Source: JBEOJY01 sp040275305 (GTDB taxonomy: Bacteria; Pseudomonadota; Alphaproteobacteria; UBA9219). From it: a stretch of 64,000 nt of DNA. The stretch covers positions 62,001 through 126,000 of the forward strand of contig JBEOJY010000001.1 of the NCBI GenBank assembly GCA_040275305.1, given 5' to 3'. This document shows positions 52,624 to 59,351 of the stretch, piece by piece. Position numbers and translations under genes: made by a program. How positions within the stretch are numbered: position 1 is the first letter of the stretch; each line of letters begins with the position of its first letter. The notes beneath the pieces are model-generated. The model saw nothing but the letters and a program-made list of their open reading frames with translations, did not search any database and was not told the origin of the DNA.

Positions 52624-52959
52624 ATGCCATATGTTTTTCGTAGCGAAGGCGGTCAGATATATCGCATTGGCGTCAAGCCTGTTCCCGGCGCTGAACCGCT
52701 TCCGCATGATCATCCGGAAGTACGTTCGTTTCTTGTCACACACGGGCAGGATCCGGCGCAGATTGACAACGCGCTGAGCGAGCTGCGGCGTACGGATAAC
52801 GAGATGGCGCGCGCGGTCGAAGATGTCATCACGGTTCTTTTGCGCAAAAATATCTTGAAGCTTTCCGAGTTGCCCAAGGCGGTGCAGGAGCGCATGGCGC
52901 TTCGCGTGCGTATGCGCGTGTTGATTCAGGAAGCGTATGACCGCGCTTCGGTCGCGTAA
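52624..52959 (+). CDS. Unknown conserved-looking small protein
   Basis: A 111-residue soluble protein: an N-terminal strand pair (YVFRSEGGQIYRIGVKPVPG), an acidic/His patch (LPHDHPEVRSFLVTHGQD) and a helical C-terminal half (DNEMARAVEDVITVLLRKNI; LPKAVQERMALRVRMRVLIQ). Proteins of this shape are sometimes labelled tryptophan-synthase-subunit-like, without evidence of enzymatic function. Family name is uncertain. It converges on ftsE, with 12 bp between stops. Confidence 0.72.
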   Translation: MPYVFRSEGGQIYRIGVKPVPGAEPLPHDHPEVRSFLVTHGQDPAQIDNALSELRRTDNEMARAVEDVITVLLRKNILKLSELPKAVQERMALRVRMRVLIQEAYDRASVA

Positions 52960-52971
52960 GAACTTGTTGTT

Positions 52972-53646
52972 CTAAGCGACTTGCGCCAGCGGGGCTGACA
53001 GAATTCCGTCGCGCAGGCGCAGGGCGGGTTTGTTGAAGCGGTCGACAAGATGCTGTTGGTGCGTGGCGAGCATGACGGTCGTGCCCATTTTGTGCAATTC
53101 GTCAAACAGGTGGAACAGCTTGTAGGCGGTTTCGTCGTCTACGTTGCCAGTTGGTTCGTCAGCGAGCAGAAGTTTGGGGCGGTTGACAACGGCGCGCGCG
53201 ATGGCGACCCGTTGTTGTTCTCCGCCGGAAAGCTCTGCCGGGAAGGCTTCCACACGGTCTTTTAACCCTACCCATTCCAGCAATTCGCGCGTATGGCGGT
53301 AGATATAGTCGTCGCTTGCGCCTGACAGGCGTAGCGGCAAGCCAGCGTTCTCGATCGCGGTCAAATGCGGGATTAATCTAAAATCCTGATAGACGACGCC
53401 GATCTGGCGGCGCAAGGCGGTTTTGTCTTTGCGCGAGGCTTGGGCCAAGTCGTGATTGAGCAAATAGATATGGCCTTGACTGGGTTTCTCCGCGCCATAC
53501 ACAAGCTTGAGCAGCGTTGATTTCCCTGCGCCGCTGGGGCCGGTCAGGAAGTAGAATCCTCCGGCAGGAAGCGCGAAATCGACATCCGACAGGACCGGCC
53601 TATGGTTGCCGTAACGTAAGCTGACATGTTCGAAGCGGAGAAGCAT
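52972..53646 (-). CDS. ftsE: FtsE cell-division ABC ATPase, without adjacent ftsX
   Basis: A 224-residue ABC ATPase. Walker A is [17 protein letters not shown], the Q-loop is [17 protein letters not shown], the signature is [15 protein letters not shown], and Walker B plus D-loop is [14 protein letters not shown]; the DFRLIP Q-loop is typical of FtsE. It drives FtsX-dependent activation of septal hydrolases. The usual downstream ftsX is missing: the next gene is convergent. Upstream is a repeat-rich 1-kb region. Confidence 0.92.
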   Translation of the reverse strand: MLLRFEHVSLRYGNHRPVLSDVDFALPAGGFYFLTGPSGAGKSTLLKLVYGAEKPSQGHIYLLNHDLAQASRKDKTALRRQIGVVYQDFRLIPHLTAIENAGLPLRLSGASDDYIYRHTRELLEWVGLKDRVEAFPAELSGGEQQRVAIARAVVNRPKLLLADEPTGNVDDETAYKLFHLFDELHKMGTTVMLATHQQHLVDRFNKPALRLRDGILSAPLAQVA

Positions 53647-53689
53647 GGGGCGAGGAATCTTTCACGAGGCTGTTTGCGTTCGAGTCTAT

Positions 53690-53955
53690 AGTCACACTAC
53701 CCTACACATTAACTCATTGCTTCAGAACAAGATTCGTTGTGACCGTCCGCGTCATTCCGGCGCAAGCCGGAATCCAGCAACGCCGCGTCTGCGGCGCGAA
53801 AGAGTCAAAAACACGCCCTTGATCGCAGGCCGTGAATTCGTTCTTTTCCTCTCGCTGCCGCTCGCAAGCTGGATTCCGGCTTGCGCCGGAATGACACTTT
53901 CGGCCAAGATTAGTTTTGTTATCAAACAATGTGTTAGCGTGTAGGGTAGTATGGT
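53690..53955. repeat. MITE-like element, copy 2 (about 265 bp)
   Basis: Left arm 53693-53777 and right arm 53869-53953 are long imperfect inverted repeats. Outer parts share ACTACCCTACAC and TAAC-CATTG; inner parts share GTCATTCCGGCGCAAGCCGG plus AATCCAG exactly. The 90-bp centre holds GCCGCGTCTGCGGC and has no clear gene. The outer left arm is nearly repeated at 22810-22851. No transposase is nearby. Confidence 0.85.
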
Positions 53956-54041
53956 CTATGGTTATATTTATGCGCATGGAAAGCAGGGGGATTGTGTTTC
54001 TCAAGCTTGATGCAATTCCCTCCCTGCAAGGGGGAGGGAAT

Positions 54042-54640
54042 CAAGCTGCGCCCGCACCATCGAGATTCCTAAATCTTCAAACGCAAGTCGTATGTTGTAT
54101 CACAACAACTATAAGCTATTCCGTAAGGAGGGGCTGACGCAAGCGCTATCCTTTTTGGGTTTGGGGTGCGTGGCCCCATGCAGCCCCCTCCCCGTATCTA
54201 TGATAATTCCGATTTATTTGAAATATCCCTAATTATCCTCTTGACGTGATGATTCCCATGCGATAGAGTGATCCCACTTTCTTTTCGAATATGTAGGAAA
54301 AGGAAGTGCTGACGAAGCCGACGGACCCGCTGACTAGCTAGCATGCGGGAGAGGAGCCGAAGGGGGAGACAGCGGGTAGGCCACCCTAAGCAGGCCGGGG
54401 CAGACAGGGTACCGGACTGTGATTGGGGAGCGCGCTCCATACTTTAGACAAGGCGAGGCAGGAGATGGCGATAGCGATGTTGGAGGCGGAATGAAGACGA
54501 ATTAAGTGGCTATTGGATAATTGGCAATCGGGTCGTGTTCGCTTGCCATCTTGCGCGGCTTGATTATACTTTGCGTCGCGCGGCGCGGCGTGACCCTATT
54601 TCTTCTTTTTTCCTTTCGCATTCCGCGAGGGGCGTATTGA
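54042..54640. other. Unexplained gene-free stretch, possibly structured
   Basis: About 600 bp without a supported gene, between the MITE-like element and the zinc-ribbon gene. It starts with a palindrome (CCCTCCCTGCAAGGGGGAGG, 54009-54028) and the motif CCGTAAGGAGGGGCTG (54120-54135, also at 35279-35294). A block at about 54290-54440 is purine-rich and GC-rich, with GACGGACCCGCTGACTAGCT and GACAGCGGGTAGGCCACCC. The only frames are short. I tested it by eye for RNase P, SRP and tmRNA signatures and found none. Confidence 0.4.
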
Positions 54641-54652
54641 GTTCGCATCAAC

Positions 54653-55411
54653 ATGATTGTGGCTTGTCCTTTGTGTCAGACCAGATTTCTGGTCGCTGCT
54701 GGCCTATTTGTGGGCGGCGCGCGCCATGTGCGTTGCGGGCGGTGCCGACATGTTTGGATGGCGGAACTTGAGCAGGCGGGGCAAGAGGAAGGGGCAGGCG
54801 GCATTAAAGCGATGAGCGCGCAGCGAGGGGCTGTGGGCGATACGCCGCTTGGCGCGTCGCCGCTCGTTAGCCAGCCGTTGCCTCTGGATGTTTCCGCCGT
54901 TTTGGCGTCTGTCGCAGGCGCTATGCCGATGAACGCTTCGATGCTGCGCAGGACATTGCCGCTTTGGGCGCGGCTTACGGTCGTTGCCGCGCTTGCCTTG
55001 CTGTTCGTCGTGGGCACGCTTTGGGGGATCGTGGGGCGCCACGAAATCGCCTTGCGGTGGCCTCATATGACGGAGGTGTACGACAAGGTTGGGCTTGACA
55101 GCCATCAGCCGGGGGACGGCATTGATTTCCGCGAGGTGAAGTCGGAACTGGTTTACGACGGGGGGATTTTGCGGCTGACGGTTGAGGGAAATCTGGTCAA
55201 CGCAACCGAAAAAGAGCAGATAGTTCCCCATATTTTGGCGGTGGCTGTTGGTTCGGACGGCAGCACGATACAAAGCTGGCGTATCGACGCTCCGGCGGCT
55301 ACATTGGCGCCGCTTGCGACGGCGTCTTTCCGTTCGGCAATCAATGCGCCGCGCGAGGGCGTTGCGCATGTCAATTTAAATTTTGTCGGACGCAAGAATG
55401 TCGCAGATTGA
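54653..55411 (+). CDS. MJ0042-type zinc-ribbon membrane protein (DUF3426-like)
   Basis: A 252-residue protein. The N-terminal zinc ribbon CPLCQTRFLVAAG ... RHVRCGRCRHVW has the two CxxC pairs of the MJ0042 class. A variable linker follows, then a membrane helix (about 117-138, VVAALALLFVVGTLWGIVG) and a periplasmic beta-rich domain (YDGGILRLTVEGNLVNATEK; HVNLNFVGRKN) like DUF3426. Such genes often neighbour ftsE/ftsX in alphaproteobacteria, as here. Its stop overlaps cpdR by 14 bp. Function unknown. Confidence 0.85.
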   Translation: MIVACPLCQTRFLVAAGLFVGGARHVRCGRCRHVWMAELEQAGQEEGAGGIKAMSAQRGAVGDTPLGASPLVSQPLPLDVSAVLASVAGAMPMNASMLRRTLPLWARLTVVAALALLFVVGTLWGIVGRHEIALRWPHMTEVYDKVGLDSHQPGDGIDFREVKSELVYDGGILRLTVEGNLVNATEKEQIVPHILAVAVGSDGSTIQSWRIDAPAATLAPLATASFRSAINAPREGVAHVNLNFVGRKNVAD

Positions 55412-55811
55412 ATTTGATGCTGGTCTGGAACATGCTCCGCGCGTTATCGTGGCGGAGGATAATCCGGCTGTGCGAGAATTTATCGTTCGCTCCCTCATGG
55501 GGGACGGGTGCGTCGTGGTGTCGGTTGCGGACGGCCAGCAGGCGTTGGAGGCTATGGCGCGCGAGGTTTTCGACGTGCTGGTTACCGACATCGTGATGCC
55601 GCATGTCGACGGAATCGAGTTGGCGCTTAAGGCCTTGCGGCAGTATCCGGATCTACGGATTGTCATGATTTCCGGTTATGCGCAGGAGCGGATGCGCGCG
55701 CATAATCTTGACGCGCTGGTACATCGCATCATCGCCAAACCGTTTTCGCTTGAGGAAATTTGTGGCGCGGTTCGGGATGCGTTGTCGCTGCCGCCGGGTT
55801 CGCGATCTTAA
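55398..55811 (+). CDS. cpdR: CpdR-like single-domain response regulator
   Basis: A 137-residue receiver protein. Features are VIVAEDNPAVREFIVRSLM (acidic pair), FDVLVTDIVMPHVDGIELA (phospho-Asp), IVMISGYAQERMRAHNLDALV and IIAKPFSLEEI. The SGYAQERxxAxxLDALVHxxIxKPFSL segment matches CpdR, which in Caulobacter gates ClpXP degradation of cell-cycle proteins when unphosphorylated. The ATG at 55398 lies inside the end of the zinc-ribbon gene, so the two may be co-translated. Confidence 0.88.
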   Translation: MSQIEFDAGLEHAPRVIVAEDNPAVREFIVRSLMGDGCVVVSVADGQQALEAMAREVFDVLVTDIVMPHVDGIELALKALRQYPDLRIVMISGYAQERMRAHNLDALVHRIIAKPFSLEEICGAVRDALSLPPGSRS

Positions 55812-55893
55812 GCAAGATTTGCCCTTGAAATGGCACAGTCTTTTGCGCATATACCCATGTTTTGAGTTTATTCCGATCAAGGAGGGCATTCTT

Positions 55894-56778
55894 ATGGCTA
55901 CACATCGTCGCGTCCGCAAAGCGGTTTTTCCTGTCGCGGGGTTGGGTACTCGATTCCTTCCGGCGACGAAGGCTATGCCGAAGGAGATGTTGACGCTGGT
56001 GGATCGTCCTTTGATCCAGCATGCTGTGGACGAGGCGCGGGCGGCTGGCATCGAGCAGTTCATTTTCGTCACGAGTCGCGGCAAGGGCGCTTTGGAAGAC
56101 CATTTCGACAGTAATAATGACTTGAAGCGCACGCTGGAAAAGCGTGGCAAGACGGATGCTCTCAAGCTTCTGGAGACGACGGAAATCGATTCCGGGCAGC
56201 TGTTGTTTACACGTCAGCGCGAGCCGTTGGGGCTTGGGCACGCGGTATGGTGCGCGCGGCACCTTGTGAACGACGAGCCTTTTGCCGTGTTGCTGGCCGA
56301 CGACGTGGTGTTGGCGCAGAAGCCGTGTTTGCGACAGATGATCGAGGCCTATGACGAGACGGGCGGGAATTTGGTCGCGGTGGTCGATGTGCCGCGCGAG
56401 CAGACCAATCGTTACGGCATTCTCGATATTGAGCAGGACAAGGGCAAGCTGGTGTCGATCAAGGGGCTGGTTGAGAAGCCTGCGCCGGAGGTCGCGCCTT
56501 CGACTCTTTCGATTATTGGGCGTTATATCTTACAGCCGGAGATTTTTAAGGAATTGGATGCCAAGTTTACCGGCGCTGGCGGCGAGATTCAGCTGACCGA
56601 CAGTATGGCTAAACTCATCGGCAAGCAGCCCTTCCATGGGCTTCGGTATGAGGGCAAACGCTATGATTGTGGCGATAAAGCCGGGTTTATCGAGGCAAAC
56701 GTGGCTTTTGCGCTGGCTCATGCCGATATGGGGGGCATCGTGCGGGATTCGGTTAAGAAGCTGGTTAGCGGCATGTGA
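55894..56778 (+). CDS. galU: UTP-glucose-1-phosphate uridylyltransferase
   Basis: A 294-residue nucleotidyltransferase making UDP-glucose for surface polysaccharides. It has the pyrophosphorylase motif FPVAGLGTRFLPATKAMPKE, LGLGHAVWCARHLVNDEPFA, VLLADDVVL and VEKPAPEVAPS, all GalU-type. GGAGGGC precedes the ATG at 55894; a longer frame runs back into cpdR. May supply the glycan module at 5617-10285, though the genes are far apart. tRNA-Arg follows. Confidence 0.95.
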   Translation: MATHRRVRKAVFPVAGLGTRFLPATKAMPKEMLTLVDRPLIQHAVDEARAAGIEQFIFVTSRGKGALEDHFDSNNDLKRTLEKRGKTDALKLLETTEIDSGQLLFTRQREPLGLGHAVWCARHLVNDEPFAVLLADDVVLAQKPCLRQMIEAYDETGGNLVAVVDVPREQTNRYGILDIEQDKGKLVSIKGLVEKPAPEVAPSTLSIIGRYILQPEIFKELDAKFTGAGGEIQLTDSMAKLIGKQPFHGLRYEGKRYDCGDKAGFIEANVAFALAHADMGGIVRDSVKKLVSGM

Positions 56779-56930
56779 GCGTTTCGTAATAAAAGCTTTG
56801 CAATTTCTGCGCTATTTGGCTAATTTGCCGCCTTCGCTAGACCATGGGGGCGGAGCTTCGCGGGGCGTTGCCCTTGACTTAGATCTGCTTTTTGCGTTTG
56901 TGATCGTGCATGAAGGCCCGTTAAGGGTAG

Positions 56931-57007
56931 GCGCCCGTAGCTCAACTGGATAGAGCATCTGACTACGAATCAGAAGGCTAGGAGTTCGAATCTCTTCGGG
57001 CGCGCCA
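56931..57007 (+). tRNA. tRNA-Arg (anticodon ACG)
   Basis: A 77-nt cloverleaf with encoded CCA. Acceptor GCGCCCG (56931-56937) pairs with CGGGCGC (56997-57003). The D arm is GCTC/GAGC, the anticodon stem TCTGA/TCAGA with loop CTACGAA, and the T arm AGGAG/CTCTT around TTCGAAT. Anticodon ACG (A34 is deaminated to inosine by TadA in bacteria) reads CGU, CGC and CGA. It lies 26 bp before leuD. Confidence 0.97.
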
Positions 57008-57033
57008 TTCACGACAGACTATCTGGAGCGTCC

Positions 57034-57636
57034 ATGCGTCCCTTCACCCAACTCACAAGCGTCGCGGCGTCCTTGCCGATGGTGAATGTCGATACGGACG
57101 CGATCATTCCCAAGCAATTTCTCAAGACGATTCGGCGTTCCGGGCTGGGGCGCAATTTGTTTTACGATTTGCGATATCTACCATCTGGCGACGAGAATCC
57201 TGATTTCGCGTTGAACAAGCCGGACTGGAAAGACGCGCGGATTTTGATTGCGGGCGCGAATTTCGGGTGCGGTTCGAGCCGCGAGCATGCGCCGTGGGCG
57301 TTGGAGGATTACGGCATTCGCTGTGTGATCGCGCCGAGCTTTGCCGATATTTTTTATAATAATTGTTTTAAGAATGGGCTGTTGCCGTTGGTTTTGCCGC
57401 AGGAGCAGGTGGACAGCCTGATGGCGCGCGCGCAGGCGAAAGCGGTTTTTACCATCGACCTTGAACAACAAATTGTTTCGGTCGCGGCGAGCAATGAGCG
57501 ATATGCCTTCACGATTGACCCATTTTTGCGCCATTGTTTGCTTGAGGGGCTGGACGAGATTGGGCTGACCGAGCAGCATGTCGACGATATCGCGGCGTTC
57601 GAGCAGCGCCGCGAGGCCGAGAGGGCGTGGCTGTAG
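57034..57636 (+). CDS. leuD: 3-isopropylmalate dehydratase small subunit
   Basis: A 200-residue LeuD, swivel-domain subunit of the LeuCD aconitase-like enzyme in leucine synthesis. It has [20 protein letters not shown], the key loop [20 protein letters not shown] and [19 protein letters not shown]. Length is typical. The large subunit leuC is not adjacent. Starts 26 bp after the tRNA-Arg. Confidence 0.95.
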   Translation: MRPFTQLTSVAASLPMVNVDTDAIIPKQFLKTIRRSGLGRNLFYDLRYLPSGDENPDFALNKPDWKDARILIAGANFGCGSSREHAPWALEDYGIRCVIAPSFADIFYNNCFKNGLLPLVLPQEQVDSLMARAQAKAVFTIDLEQQIVSVAASNERYAFTIDPFLRHCLLEGLDEIGLTEQHVDDIAAFEQRREAERAWL

Positions 57637-57660
57637 AATTATCTATACCCCCAACCTCTT

Positions 57661-57749
57661 AGAGTTGGCAAAAACCCACCGACAGCAAGGCGTCACACCC
57701 GCGAAGGCGGGTGTGACGCTGCGTTGTGGGGCATCATTTTGCCAACTCT
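57661..57749. repeat. Nested inverted-repeat element between leuD and lexA
   Basis: Outer arms AGAGTTGGCAAAA (57661-57673) and TTTTGCCAACTCT (57737-57749) are exact complements. Inside lies a perfect palindrome GCGTCACACCCGC-GAAG-GCGGGTGTGACGC (57690-57719) of family D. It separates two convergent genes and could also act as a two-way terminator. Confidence 0.8.
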
Positions 57750-57764
57750 TCACGCGCGATGGGT

Positions 57765-58457
57765 CTAGTAGTTGCGTACGAGGCCTATCAGGGTTCCTTG
57801 CACCTTGACCGCATCGGCGGGCAGGAGTCTGGTTTCATAGTTTTTATTGGCGGGAATCAGCGCGATCTGGTTGCCGCGTCTTTCGAAGAATTTCAGCGTG
57901 GCTTCGTGGTCGTGGATCAGCGCGACGACGATGGCGCCGTTTTCGGCGGTGTCGCAGGCGCGGATGACGATGCGGTCGCCGTCGAGGATTCCCGCTTCGA
58001 TCATCGAGTCGCCAGCGATTTCGAGCGCGTAGTGTTGAGGCGTGGTTGAAGCGGTTCTTGGCGGCGATTTCCCCAGCATCGACGGTGGTATTTCAAGCTG
58101 CGCCGAGGGGTCGCGCAGCGCCTCGATGGGTGTGCCCGCCGCTATGCGGCCATAGAGCGGGATGGTCAGGCTGGTGGCGAATTCGTCGGGGGGGCGGACG
58201 GAATCGTTGCTACTATGGCGTGCGAGACTGGCCCGCTCCCCCGTTTCTGGCATGCGCAAGATCTCTAAAGCGCGCGCACGATGCGGCAAGCGGCGAATGA
58301 AGCCGCGATCTTCAAGTCCGGTGATAAGGCGGTGGATGCCTGATTTGGAATGCAGGCCCAACGCTGTTTTCATTTCCTCGAAGGAGGGGGGGACGCCGTT
58401 GGCCGCGAGGCGGTCATGGATTAGGACGAGAAGGTCCTTTTGTTTTTGGGTCAGCAT
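57765..58457 (-). CDS. lexA: LexA SOS repressor
   Basis: A 230-residue repressor-protease. The N-terminal winged helix starts MLTQKQKDLLVLIHDRLAAN and includes PSFEEMKTALGLHSKSGIHR. The cleavage site is the Ala-Gly in YGRIAAGTPIEAL, the catalytic Ser is in EIAGDSMIEAGI, and the catalytic Lys is in HEATLKFFERRG. The ATG at 58457 begins at the family start; a longer frame crosses into xthA territory. A candidate SOS box lies 26 bp upstream, consistent with autoregulation. Confidence 0.95.
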   Translation of the reverse strand: MLTQKQKDLLVLIHDRLAANGVPPSFEEMKTALGLHSKSGIHRLITGLEDRGFIRRLPHRARALEILRMPETGERASLARHSSNDSVRPPDEFATSLTIPLYGRIAAGTPIEALRDPSAQLEIPPSMLGKSPPRTASTTPQHYALEIAGDSMIEAGILDGDRIVIRACDTAENGAIVVALIHDHEATLKFFERRGNQIALIPANKNYETRLLPADAVKVQGTLIGLVRNY

Positions 58458-58482
58458 GATAGGGTTGATTCCTGTGGCGTGT

Positions 58483-58503
58483 AGAACAAAACAAGAATGT
58501 TCT
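58483..58503. promoter_or_regulatory. Candidate LexA (SOS) box upstream of lexA
   Basis: AGAACAAAACAAGAATGTTC lies between divergent lexA and xthA. It reads GAAC-N7-GAAT (58484-58498), one mismatch from the alphaproteobacterial GAAC-N7-GAAC / GTTC-N7-GTTC box, and its outer AGAAC/GTTCT are complementary. Confidence 0.6.
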
Positions 58504-58550
58504 AGTTTAGTTCCGTGGGGTTCGTCAAGCGGGTTTTTTTGAGGCTGTCT

Positions 58551-59318
58551 ATGCGCATTGCGACGTGGAACGTGAATTCGGTGCGGGCAAGGATGGCGAA
58601 TGCGCTGGAGTGGCTTGGCGCGGCGAAACCTGACATCGTTCTTTTGCAGGAGATCAAGTGCGAAACGGAGGCGTTTCCGCGCCTTGAATTCGAAGCGCTT
58701 GGTTATCACTGCCATGCGCTGGGGCAGAAGAGTTATAACGGGGTTGCGATTCTAAGCCGTTTGCCGATTGAAGACGTTCGTGAAGGATTGCTGGGCGATG
58801 CGGGTGACGCACAGGCGCGGTATCTTGAGGCGCTGATTGGCGGCGTGCGAATCGCTAGCCTTTATGTGCCGAACGGCAATCCGGTCGAGACGGAGAAATT
58901 CACTTATAAGCTTGCATGGATGGAGCGGTTGCGCGTTCACGCGGCGGAGCTTTTGCGGCGTGAGGAGGCGCTTGTTCTTGGCGGCGATTACAACGTGATT
59001 CCGGAAGCGCTGGACGTGTACGATCCGGCGGCGTGGGAACAGGATGCGTTGTTTCATCCGATGGCTCGCGCGGCGTTTCGACGGCTGGAGGCGCTGGGCT
59101 TGACGGATATTTATCGCGCCCTGCATCCTGATAAACCGCATGCCTATACGTTTTGGGACTATCAGGCGGGCGCGTGGCCTCAGGATCACGGGTTGCGCAT
59201 CGACCATTTTCTGATGTCGCCAGAAGCCGTGGATCGTGTGCGCGGCTGTCAGATTGATCGCGCCCCGCGCGGGCAGGATAAGGCTTCGGATCATACGCCG
59301 GTGGTGGTGGAGATATAG
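58551..59318 (+). CDS. xthA: Exodeoxyribonuclease III
   Basis: A 255-residue AP endonuclease/exonuclease of base-excision repair. Motifs: MRIATWNVNSVRARM, LLQEIKCE (metal Glu), GGDYNVIPEALDVYDP and the terminal SDHTPVVVEI (catalytic His). Start at the ATG 58551 (MRIATWN), the conserved first strand; the longer frame from 58515 lacks support. Divergent from lexA and possibly under the same SOS box. Converges on the RSH gene. Confidence 0.95.
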   Translation: MRIATWNVNSVRARMANALEWLGAAKPDIVLLQEIKCETEAFPRLEFEALGYHCHALGQKSYNGVAILSRLPIEDVREGLLGDAGDAQARYLEALIGGVRIASLYVPNGNPVETEKFTYKLAWMERLRVHAAELLRREEALVLGGDYNVIPEALDVYDPAAWEQDALFHPMARAAFRRLEALGLTDIYRALHPDKPHAYTFWDYQAGAWPQDHGLRIDHFLMSPEAVDRVRGCQIDRAPRGQDKASDHTPVVVEI

Positions 59319-59351
59319 TAGGCAAAGTATGGAGGCGAGGGACCAGATGCT

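Noticed and set aside
54042..54640. RNase P, SRP or tmRNA gene
   Set aside because: Hallmark sequences of these RNAs were looked for by eye and not found.
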